Source: Bacteroidales bacterium UBA1680 (GTDB taxonomy: Bacteria; Bacteroidota; Bacteroidia; Bacteroidales; UBA932). Taken from it: a DNA stretch of 64,000 nucleotides. The DNA is taken from positions 62,001 to 126,000 of the forward strand of contig DCKG01000005.1 in NCBI GenBank assembly GCA_002320605.1, in the 5' to 3' direction. This document shows, in pieces, positions 27,901 to 34,768 of this stretch (within the stretch, counting starts at the first letter, position 1; each line of letters opens with the position of its first letter). Below the pieces are notes generated by a model. It made no database searches. It was not told the origin of the DNA and was given only the letters and a program-made list of their open reading frames with translations. The position numbers and the translations under genes were made by a program.

Positions 27901-28175
27901 AGATTGATGGTTCTCTGGGCGCCCACTGCGACTTCCTGGGTAGCATAACCGATGGAGGAGAAAACCAAGACGGCATTGTCTCTGACCGAATTTAGAGACC
28001 AGTTACCGTCCATGTCAGTCGACGTACCAGCATTGGTGCCCTTGATTTGGACAGCGACGCCGACGAGGGGTTCCCCAGAGGCATCTGTCACTTTTCCGGA
28101 GACAGATCTCTGTGCGAATGCCTGTGTCCCTAAAATCAGGAGGACAAGCATGAACGTGAACAAACGTTTACTCAT
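24951..28175 (-). CDS. SusC-family TonB-dependent outer-membrane transporter
   Basis: 1074 residues with signal peptide ('LVLLILGTQAFAQ'). Order of domains: carboxypeptidase-like regulatory domain (residues ~22-95, 'VSGKVTDASGEPLVGVAVQIKG'), TonB-box region 'DEVVVVGYGT', plug with 'LFVVDGVIF' and 'DVLKDASAAAIYGSRAANGVIIITTKRG', then the beta-barrel ending 'YRTFTFGATITF' with terminal Phe. Imports glycan or other large ligands across the outer membrane with its SusD partner. First gene of the operon, with a long ~130-base leader after the promoter at 28312. No anti-sigma/sigma pair or hybrid regulator lies beside it. Confidence 0.95.
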   Translation of the reverse strand: MSKRLFTFMLVLLILGTQAFAQRSVSGKVTDASGEPLVGVAVQIKGTNAGTSTDMDGNWSLNSVRDNAVLVFSSIGYATQEVAVGAQRTINLVLKDDTTFLDEVVVVGYGTAKAKDVSGSISSVKYADKEISNLPNPNALVALSSKVAGMKYNPTNSVGGDNTGSMNIRGKNAIVQSSSASKQGVNSPLFVVDGVIFHGSINEISNSDIQSIDVLKDASAAAIYGSRAANGVIIITTKRGTTEKPTVRFGTQLSISDWSRMPKMVDNPADLLTNRYNHVKSSSSTLKDYPDSYSQLSGDQLSTVNGMLMNTVEQQAYDQGVWTNWMDEVTRKGTGQKYDLSVSGQNKYVNYYISGDYTLQKGIMKGNDYEKYDIMAKLESKINDYVTVGLKGNFLSAKSWGQSPSLAYAMWYSPFSFVKVGDNTVNEKLIEGGYGDWYSRTPDGNVASPFVGSGANDSYLYTSREGHNYNLNGVFFSEITQPWIDGLSYRFTLSGQRNASRSDVFNSPKLWVDTTNPSQMDNPSQYLEQVQGSSSMSQYGSWTLNHLLSYNIDFLRNHHFDAIVGYEREAANSEGLGTSYSKFSTPVTLKWYIQSYSNQDTKGISRTRTRTQTVSYLARANYNYRQTYYLTFNFRRDGYSAFADGHKWGNFYGASAAWVLSNENFLKDNVSWLDFLKLRVSYGQNGSRSVSAYATNSTLSSWYTWLDDKSTLGFIPDNLPNRTLTWATVTKFNVGLDFSVLKNRLDGSIDVYAGKTTDMLVSRSVPYPSGYDTAKDNVGKVTNKGVEITLHSVNLDGNGSNTLRWESDLTFDSNTNKIVSLFGKNYAGEESDDVANATAYGFDSYYALMVGHPIGVAYDLKKLGIFQSKDEIKNYKNADGNPIQPDAQPGDIKFEDTNKDGKINANDRAYRGTLDPLFTVNFGNTFTWKNFSLYFSLRWMQGDDSHFLGYDPYAFSYHSGIQLKKYHAWMKEGDGNKYPRSNYSNSLDYQFWNNRSFLKLKDLSFSYNFDQKLVSKIGLQGLRLYFSGTDLFTITNWSGLDPEDGGTLVAGSASGRFVRNGTYRTFTFGATITF

Positions 28176-28268
28176 AAATACATGATTTGGATTAATGATT
28201 TATATTGCTTGTAACATGCAATTTCCAACAATAATTCTACTATTCCCATTTATAAGAACCGCATTGAA

Positions 28269-28282
28269 CGCAAAAGTTTGCG
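28269..28282. promoter_or_regulatory. LacI-type palindromic operator candidate in the SusC leader
   Basis: CGCAAA-AG-TTTGCG: perfect 6-bp arms around a two-base centre, the geometry of LacI/CcpA-family operators (usual centre CG). It lies ~25-40 bp downstream of the expected transcript start of the SusC operon, a position suited to repression. Related words occur at 28445 and 54923. Confidence 0.5.
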
Positions 28283-28311
28283 CAACAACTGTTTTCGCTA
28301 TATTTCATCGC

Positions 28312-28343
28312 CAAAACTACACAAAAAAACGATTAATATCAAA
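28312..28343 (-). promoter_or_regulatory. Promoter of the SusC-SusD operon
   Basis: Minus strand: -33 TTTG (28343-28340) and -7 TAGTTTTG (28319-28312), separated by 20 bp. Both match the Bacteroidota consensus. The leader to the SusC ATG at 28175 would be about 130 bases. Confidence 0.72.
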
Positions 28344-28440
28344 AATATTTCAAATTCAAAACTCTACCATTTAGCCATTTCCGCAACTGGATGAACAGTT
28401 CTAGCCGCATCCGACGACGGAAATATAGCAAAAGAGCCGA

Positions 28441-28670
28441 ATAACGCAAACGTTAAGAGCATTTCCGACAGCCGAAGGCAAAGATTACCACCATTGGCCA
28501 GGTTGCGACGGGAAAATTAAGGTTGCGACAAGAAAACCGCGTCCTCTGTGCCCTACGAGTCGCAACTCCACACAAAATCCGGAAATTGAGGTCATCTTCA
28601 GGGTGACACGCGGTGGCTCGTTCGGGATGGCGGGACGGGGCGTTCATGAGGAACAGCGTTGTCGTTAGTA
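28441..28670. other. GC-rich intergenic block with repeated and inverted words; no gene seen
   Basis: This gap between the divergent SusC operon and the C10 protease gene holds no convincing gene. An AT-rich background (28180-28440 and 28670-28780) is interrupted by a GC-rich block. It has GTTGCGAC twice (28502-28509, 28522-28529) and its inverse GTCGCAAC at 28559-28566, so two alternative hairpins are possible. The part around 28585-28645 contains TGACACGCG...TCGTTCGGGATGG, which looks like the dispersed 'CATCCCGAACGA' intergenic repeats of Bacteroidota; that likeness is from memory. CGCAAACGTT at 28445 resembles a LacI half-site. Confidence 0.4.
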
Positions 28671-28718
28671 TTTGTAAATCCTTAAAAATCATATAAGTGA
28701 AGAATTTATTACAAGTTG

Positions 28719-28749
28719 TTGATATATTAATGAAAAGATAATATTTTTG
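28719..28749 (+). promoter_or_regulatory. Promoter of the C10 protease cluster
   Basis: -33 TTG (28719-28721) and -7 TATTTTTG (28742-28749) with a 20-bp spacer, followed by the ATG at 28780. Exact match to TAnnTTTG. Confidence 0.7.
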
Positions 28750-28779
28750 CAAAAGACGAATAACTAATTATACCACGAC

Positions 28780-30291
28780 ATGAGGGCCATAAAAAAAATA
28801 TTTCTTTCTTGTGTTAGCCTAATCGCACTTACTGCGTGCGAGAGAGCCATTGACGATATTCCACAAAACAAAGTGCATCCTGACATTGATGTTCCTTTCT
28901 CCAACTATGATGTAACAGAGGGTATGGCAAAAAGATTAGCCATGATTGTTGCAAAAGAAGACATTGTCGAAGTACTCCCCTTGACATTCGGATACTCTGA
29001 TACACTTTTATATGCAATCGATTTCAATAAGGGTTGGCTTCTGTTATCTGCTGACATGCGCGCACATCCTATCCTTGCCAAATCAAGCGACGGACATTTT
29101 ACTGACAAAGAAGACAACCATGGATTTAAGACCTTGATAGACATGTACGCTGACAACATAAGGCGCATAAAAGATGATGATTCCCAAATGACCGTTAACG
29201 ACTTGTCCAACAATCCAGAATCAAGTATGTGGCTAGACATATGGCGACTTGAAAACACCCCTGTAGGAAGAATAAAGACTAGGATTGATTCCGCCTACGC
29301 CGTTCATGAAAGAATATATCTCTGCAAAAGGCTCACTTCTTCTTCTATTACGGACATAGAACCATCAGCACCCATCAATCACTTTATCGAAACCAAATGG
29401 GGGCAAGGACAACCATGGAATTCAAAAGTTCCTATTGACTACGCAACATCACACAAATGCCCAGTTGGATGTGTTGCAGTAGCAGTGGGCCAGATTTTGT
29501 ACTATACCCATAAAACTATCGGAATACCAACCGGCCTACGTCACGGCTCTCACTTTGAAGGTTCGGCAGGTGGAAGCACAGGCCCCGTGTTTATACCAGG
29601 GACCTACGTCAGCAATTCTCCGAGATGGGATTCAATGGCTCATTCTTCTTTGGACACAAATGTTCTTGCTCGGGAATACGTTGCCGAATTCCTTGCCGAT
29701 ATTGGTCATAACTTTAATACAGATTATTCTTTCGATGGAAGTTCATCCTATATCACGAAGGGAAGGATGCAAAATTATGGAGTAACCTGCAATATTGATG
29801 ATTACGATTTCCATAGCATCCAAAATGAACTGCTAGCCGGTAAACCCATCATGGTTTCTGCATACACACAGCCCAAAAATTACCCTAATTCCACTGGACA
29901 TTGTTGGATAATTGATGGCATAAGAGATCACCTTAATAAGAAAGAAAACAACTATATTTGGGAAGTCGTAACGACATATTGGGACCACAATGGATACTTT
30001 ACAGCTTATGTAGATGGCGAAGAACTGCTAACATCAAATAACATTGCATATTTAAGACCATATTACGATGAAGTCTATGAATATGATACAGCTATTTCTC
30101 TCGGCCATTACGAAGGAGAAACTGCAACAACCACATCCACGTATCATAAAAGTTACAGCATTTTAATGAATTGGGGTCATGACGGGAGCGGGGATAATGC
30201 CGAATATGATCCATACTTCAATAGTGGGACTCATGGCTTCGACTCATATAAATACGATGCTAAAATGTATTATTCAATTAGAGAATATTAA
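28780..30291 (+). CDS. Secreted C10-family (streptopain-like) cysteine protease lipoprotein
   Basis: 503 residues with a lipobox ('CVSLIALTAC', Cys20). Residues ~40-190 resemble the inhibitory prodomain of C10 peptidases ('GYSDTLLYAIDFNKGWLLLSADMRAHPILA', the self-binding 'ADxR..PILA' pattern). The mature catalytic domain has the nucleophile in 'CPVGCVAVAVGQILYY' (Cys231), the histidine in 'TGHCWIIDG' (His374) and 'LMNWGHDGSG' near the end. Active proteases of this family are made as zymogens and act at the cell surface; Bacteroides fragilis and Prevotella intermedia have such enzymes. It leads a cluster with two lipoproteins and a TonB receptor. DNA here is clearly more AT-rich than on either side. 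Confidence 0.87.
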   Translation: MRAIKKIFLSCVSLIALTACERAIDDIPQNKVHPDIDVPFSNYDVTEGMAKRLAMIVAKEDIVEVLPLTFGYSDTLLYAIDFNKGWLLLSADMRAHPILAKSSDGHFTDKEDNHGFKTLIDMYADNIRRIKDDDSQMTVNDLSNNPESSMWLDIWRLENTPVGRIKTRIDSAYAVHERIYLCKRLTSSSITDIEPSAPINHFIETKWGQGQPWNSKVPIDYATSHKCPVGCVAVAVGQILYYTHKTIGIPTGLRHGSHFEGSAGGSTGPVFIPGTYVSNSPRWDSMAHSSLDTNVLAREYVAEFLADIGHNFNTDYSFDGSSSYITKGRMQNYGVTCNIDDYDFHSIQNELLAGKPIMVSAYTQPKNYPNSTGHCWIIDGIRDHLNKKENNYIWEVVTTYWDHNGYFTAYVDGEELLTSNNIAYLRPYYDEVYEYDTAISLGHYEGETATTTSTYHKSYSILMNWGHDGSGDNAEYDPYFNSGTHGFDSYKYDAKMYYSIREY

Positions 30292-30300
30292 ATCATTAAC

Positions 30301-31191
30301 ATGAAAACGAATAAACGTTACGCCGTCATTTTGTCAATGGCTATTCTGGCAGGGCTTTGCAGCTGCAAAAAAGTATACAGAGACAACACTGAAATCATTG
30401 GAGACATGACGGATTTTTACTATTGCAGCCGCGAATGCAATTTCATGTGGGCGGATAATGCAAGAAGTGACAAAGAGCTTAAGTTTACCCTTAATGGCAT
30501 CACAGGAAGCACGGAAGTCGAATTTTCACGTTATTTACTGGAATTCAATACTTGCAACGTTTGTCTTGACTCCATTAAATCCATCCCAAATTACAAGGAG
30601 AATTATCTCGATGGGAAAATAGATTGCGTAGAGGAGCCGCCATTTTACGTGCTGAGCAACCTCGGTAAAGTTGAAGTGGTTGAAGGAGCTTTATGTGACG
30701 AACCGAACGTCAATATCGAGAGACACCTAAAGAGAGTCCTTTACGGTAAAAGGAAACGTAATAGCAATAGCAATAGCAATAGCAATAGGATAGCAACACG
30801 CCTCGACTTTTGGGACAGCGACGGGAAGATTCCGTTAGATTACAGGATCACCCCTATTTCGGAAATTGACATTAAAAGCACGGCCGACCTCTGTGGGATT
30901 AAGGCAGGAGAGTCAATCAATAGCCTTCTTAGCATCTTTGCATACAATTATTCTCCACATTATGACTTCATTATAACAGCTGACGAGGAGGTCATCGTGG
31001 AGAATATCAGAGACATAACCATTCCTGAATTCCTTTCTTATGACCCAATGGCTCCTGCGCAGATGTTTATCCGATTCAGAGACGGAATTTCGATTTCCAG
31101 CCCCGTCAAGGCATCTTTTACGGTAACATTGACAAGACGGGATGGGAAGGTTCTAACCGCAGCGACCCACGACATTACGCTAAAACCGTAA
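30301..31191 (+). CDS. Lipoprotein of unknown function (possibly DUF5034-like)
   Basis: 296 residues, lipobox 'ILAGLCSC' (Cys about 21). Several cysteines follow (YYCSRECNF, FNTCNVCL, KIDCVEE), but no catalytic motif is recognisable. A linker 'KRKR' then (Asn-Ser)4-Asn-Arg at ~154-163 is encoded by a hexanucleotide repeat. The C-terminal third is beta-rich ('SSPVKASFTVTLTRRDGKVLTAATHDITL'). I faintly associate such proteins next to DUF4249 lipoproteins with DUF5034, without certainty. It sits 9 bp after the protease gene and 1 bp before the next gene, so it belongs to the same transcript. Probably surface-exposed. Confidence 0.55.
   Translation: MKTNKRYAVILSMAILAGLCSCKKVYRDNTEIIGDMTDFYYCSRECNFMWADNARSDKELKFTLNGITGSTEVEFSRYLLEFNTCNVCLDSIKSIPNYKENYLDGKIDCVEEPPFYVLSNLGKVEVVEGALCDEPNVNIERHLKRVLYGKRKRNSNSNSNSNRIATRLDFWDSDGKIPLDYRITPISEIDIKSTADLCGIKAGESINSLLSIFAYNYSPHYDFIITADEEVIVENIRDITIPEFLSYDPMAPAQMFIRFRDGISISSPVKASFTVTLTRRDGKVLTAATHDITLKP
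30760..30789. repeat. Hexanucleotide tandem repeat coding for Asn-Ser
   Basis: AATAGC occurs four times and AATAGG once in direct succession, inside the lipoprotein gene. Each unit codes for Asn-Ser (last Asn-Arg). Copy-number change would alter linker length without a frameshift. Confidence 0.9.
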
Positions 31192-31192
31192 A

Positions 31193-32137
31193 TTGATGGA
31201 CGGTAGCAAATTCATTCTTGCAATGGCAATCTGCGCCACAAGTTTAGCCAATGGATGCGTGGAAAGAATCGATACCCCAGTCGAGGCACCAAGGGAGTTG
31301 GTTGTCAACTGCCTGCTTACCAAAGACTCGGTTCAGACCATGACTTTGACGTATTCGAACCGACTCGGAGACTTAATGTATGACAAAGTAGAAGATGCCG
31401 ATGCAAGGCTTTTCGCCAATGGCAAAGAGGTCGGCCAGTTTATAAGGAAAGGCATCAGCCATGACTGGACGCTTAAATACACTCCCGTTCCTAACACGGA
31501 ATACAGATTGGAAGTCAAGGCAGGACAATTCCCGCTGGTATGGGCAACCACGACATTCCCGCAGCCGATTTCAATCGCAAGGTCAGCGTATCAAGACAAT
31601 GTCGACTTAAAGAAGAAGTTCGCCATAAGGAAATTCATGACTCTTGAACGCACAAAAGTATTTTGGACTTTCGCCTTCTCTATGGATGATAACATCTATA
31701 TTAATCCTCGAATAAGACCTGTCGTCATTGACCCTGCTGACAAGAAAATAGATTATATCGGGACATCATTCCCGAACGTTGACAATTTCAACATAGCAAG
31801 CTTCAACGACGGGAATTACTCTTGGAATCAAGGCAAATACCTAACTTACATAAGGATGCTGCCAAATGACGACACGACGTTTTCCATTTATGATGTCATT
31901 TTAGGCAAGGTAGTATTCAGGACTCCATCAGAGGAATATGACCGGTACCTGAAAACGAGCCTGACAAAAATGATGCGATTCATGAAAAATGACGATCCGA
32001 CAACATGGCTTGACGAAACATCTGTTTACAATAACATTAATAACGGAATTGGGATATTCGGAGCATACTACGACATAGTGATGTATTGTAATGAGTACTC
32101 TGACGATGAGTTCCCCCAAGTCTACATATGGCGCTGA
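31193..32137 (+). CDS. DUF4249-family lipoprotein
   Basis: 314 residues, ATG 1 bp after the previous stop. Lipobox-like 'ATSLANGC' (Cys about 22) followed by 'VERIDTPVEAPRELVVNCLLTKDSVQTMTLTYSNRLGD', which matches the opening of DUF4249 proteins. These are usually encoded next to a TonB-dependent receptor, as here (the next gene overlaps by 10 bp). The C-terminal half contains 'GIFGAYYDIVMYCNEYSDDEFPQVYIWR'. Family members are thought to be outer-membrane accessory lipoproteins; no biochemical role is known to me. Confidence 0.8.
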   Translation: MMDGSKFILAMAICATSLANGCVERIDTPVEAPRELVVNCLLTKDSVQTMTLTYSNRLGDLMYDKVEDADARLFANGKEVGQFIRKGISHDWTLKYTPVPNTEYRLEVKAGQFPLVWATTTFPQPISIARSAYQDNVDLKKKFAIRKFMTLERTKVFWTFAFSMDDNIYINPRIRPVVIDPADKKIDYIGTSFPNVDNFNIASFNDGNYSWNQGKYLTYIRMLPNDDTTFSIYDVILGKVVFRTPSEEYDRYLKTSLTKMMRFMKNDDPTTWLDETSVYNNINNGIGIFGAYYDIVMYCNEYSDDEFPQVYIWR

Positions 32138-34473
32138 AGACTATGAACAGGCTGGTGACATCTTTGTTTTTCTTTTTCTGCATGGCGATGGCTTACGGGC
32201 AGGATGGGAAAGTTATCTTTCAAGTCAGGGACAGTCTCACGGCTGAGCCCATTTCAGCCTGCAAGGTTCAATACCTGTCCGGTCGTGATAACGTTACGAT
32301 TAGCACCGATGAAAACGGGAAATTCGAATTACCTTCCACAGTAGGCAAGATAGCAGTCTCCTGCATTGGTTATCAAAGCAGGATTATACTCATTGACGAA
32401 CTAAAGGGGAAAGTCATATTTCTTCCTCAAGAATATTACGGCATCGCAGAAGCCGTCAAGTCCGAAACCCGTAGAGACGACAAAGGCACTATCCACAAAT
32501 ACAATGCAAAAATCGCAGAAGGCACCATCTCGGTAGTAGGGGAACCAGATATCATAAGACACACTTCGAGTTTTCCAGGAGTGTCTTCTGGCATTGAGGG
32601 CACTATGGGCTTGTTCGTCAGAGGGGGCAGCAATGGCAGTAACGGAATCGTGCTCAATGACGTTCCCTTGTACGTCAGCACTCATATGCTAGGGCTTTTT
32701 TCGATAATTCCTCCTAGTCTCACTAGCGGAGCGACGTTTTACTCAGGAGGGCTGCCATCGTCCAGAGGCAATCAATCCTCTTCCCTCCTCGAAATAGAGA
32801 CAAGACACGAAACAGAAGAGAAGATAGGAGTTGATGCGTCCATATCGCCTTATCTGGTCTCGGGATACGCACACTTCCCTATCGTAAAAAACAAACTAAG
32901 CATCCGGCTCTCCGCAAGGTCCACATACCTTCCATATATAATTGATAAATTCAACCATTCCGATGTCAGATACCGTATCGATGTCTATGACCTTTACATG
33001 ACGGCCGACTATAAACCTTCCGAAAAGCATTCCCTGGACATAATGCTCGCCAACACAAAAGACTATTTCAACGATAAGGAATATTGGGAATTGTATCGTA
33101 CTGAAGATAGAGAACATCAAGCATTCAAGGCAGCGAAACTAGGCTGGAAGTATAAAATATCGGACAAAATCGAATCTGGAATCACGTTGTACGAGATGAT
33201 GGAACAGTCAAAAAAAGCCAGATACTTCAAGCGAAAAAGGGTAGACCCTACCCTTTTGGAGCTAAGCAGTGAAATCAGGGAACTTGCCGGGAAAGCCTAT
33301 CTTAAATTCACGTCAAAAGACGAGCTATCCTTCAAAATCGGAGCTGACTACCAAAAACAGACTTTTGCCCCAGGCAATAAAAAACACATCAAAGCCCATC
33401 AGTTTAGCTCAAACGATGTCCGCCAGCATTGTAATATGCTGTCTGCATACATCGAGTCTTTCGTAAAGCCATACCAATGGCTAGAAATAACCCCGGGGAT
33501 TCGTTTCACGCACCAAGAGACAAAAGGAACCTCTTTCAACAAGGCTGACATGCACATTCTCTCACATGTCTACGTTACCAGAAAGTTCGGGCTGGAAATT
33601 GCATACGACAGACAATACCAATTCTACCACGTGCTGGAAGGCTTGCCTACGGGATGGTCACTCAGCATAATGACTCCAAGCAGCAACGAATACAAACCAG
33701 AGCTTACGAAGCAGTATTATTCCGGAGTTTTTGCAAAATTGGAATCCAGCCTTGCGACAGCGAACATTACGCTAGGTGGGTACTATAGGGAAATGGAAAA
33801 CATGATGTCTTTCATTAATCCGGCAAACTCATTCAGCGTAGAAACCTCTTCCTGGCAAAAGGAAGTCGACATAGGCAAAGGGAAGTCTTATGGCATGGAA
33901 GCATCTGCAAAAGTGCGAGGCAAAGATTTTAACGCCACGCTAGCCTACACTCTATCGAAAACGGATCGAAAATTTCCTAATATAAACTACGGGAAGACAT
34001 ATCCTTTTAAATTTGACAGGCGCCACATCCTTAACATGCAAGGACAGTATGACATAGCTGAAAGATTGACGAGAAGGGGTCGGAGAACCAAACACTCCGC
34101 TTCATTGGCGATTAGTTATACTTCAGGCAATAGAATGACGCTCCCACTAGGGAATTATAAAGGAATCACCCCACCTTACTGGAACACGAACGGTGGCCGT
34201 TCATGGGGAGCAACCTACGATTTCGACCTTACAGACGAGAACAGAATTTTGATGTCCGACAAGAATGGGTACAAAGCAAAAGACTTCTTCAGGATAGATG
34301 CTGGCTACTCTTTTTCTGTCCTGGGCAAGAAATGCCTGAATGAGTTCTCCCTCTCCGTCTACAACCTCCTCAACAGGAGAAACCCTTACAACTACTTCTT
34401 CGAAGAGGACGAATGGAAGCAGATAAGCGTTTTTCCAATAATGCCTTCGATTCGCTGGACGATTCACTGGTAG
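32128..34473 (+). CDS. TonB-dependent receptor with N-terminal carboxypeptidase-like domain
   Basis: 781 residues. The start at 32128 overlaps the previous gene by 10 bp; an ATG at 32143 ('MNRLVTSLFFFFCMAMAYGQ') gives a cleaner signal peptide and no overlap. Residues ~28-95 are a carboxypeptidase-like regulatory domain ('VQYLSGRDNVTISTDENGKFELPST'), then a plug ('GVSSGIEGTMGLFVRGGSNGSNGIVLNDVPLY') and a barrel ending 'IMPSIRWTIHW'. It is shorter than SusC proteins and has no SusD partner, as is typical of receptors paired with DUF4249 lipoproteins. With the upstream cysteine protease it suggests uptake of a peptide or of a ligand freed by proteolysis; that is inference. Confidence 0.85.
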   Translation: MALKTMNRLVTSLFFFFCMAMAYGQDGKVIFQVRDSLTAEPISACKVQYLSGRDNVTISTDENGKFELPSTVGKIAVSCIGYQSRIILIDELKGKVIFLPQEYYGIAEAVKSETRRDDKGTIHKYNAKIAEGTISVVGEPDIIRHTSSFPGVSSGIEGTMGLFVRGGSNGSNGIVLNDVPLYVSTHMLGLFSIIPPSLTSGATFYSGGLPSSRGNQSSSLLEIETRHETEEKIGVDASISPYLVSGYAHFPIVKNKLSIRLSARSTYLPYIIDKFNHSDVRYRIDVYDLYMTADYKPSEKHSLDIMLANTKDYFNDKEYWELYRTEDREHQAFKAAKLGWKYKISDKIESGITLYEMMEQSKKARYFKRKRVDPTLLELSSEIRELAGKAYLKFTSKDELSFKIGADYQKQTFAPGNKKHIKAHQFSSNDVRQHCNMLSAYIESFVKPYQWLEITPGIRFTHQETKGTSFNKADMHILSHVYVTRKFGLEIAYDRQYQFYHVLEGLPTGWSLSIMTPSSNEYKPELTKQYYSGVFAKLESSLATANITLGGYYREMENMMSFINPANSFSVETSSWQKEVDIGKGKSYGMEASAKVRGKDFNATLAYTLSKTDRKFPNINYGKTYPFKFDRRHILNMQGQYDIAERLTRRGRRTKHSASLAISYTSGNRMTLPLGNYKGITPPYWNTNGGRSWGATYDFDLTDENRILMSDKNGYKAKDFFRIDAGYSFSVLGKKCLNEFSLSVYNLLNRRNPYNYFFEEDEWKQISVFPIMPSIRWTIHW

Positions 34474-34768
34474 GCTGAACAGCCCCTGAATCCTCAGTGC
34501 AAAGGAGGGGTGTGAATTATGAAAAATATCAAAAACCAAAGCCTTATTGCCAAATATTAACGGAAGCAAAAGAAAATATATTCGTTTTTTTGCATGCTGA
34601 AGCGTGAAAAAGATAGGATTAAATGCAGACAGCATCCACAATCGTACTGCATCATCAATACTTATTTAATGCGATTAACTATTAATAATCAATTTCCCCT
34701 GTGTTTACTAACAATAAACTACATATCATCTTTTAACTTCTACTACAATATCACTAACAAAGTCATTT

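Noticed and set aside
28453..28752. A 99-codon minus-strand frame upstream of the C10 protease
   Set aside because: It runs through promoter and repeat-like sequence; its text looks like a translated intergenic repeat, not a protein.
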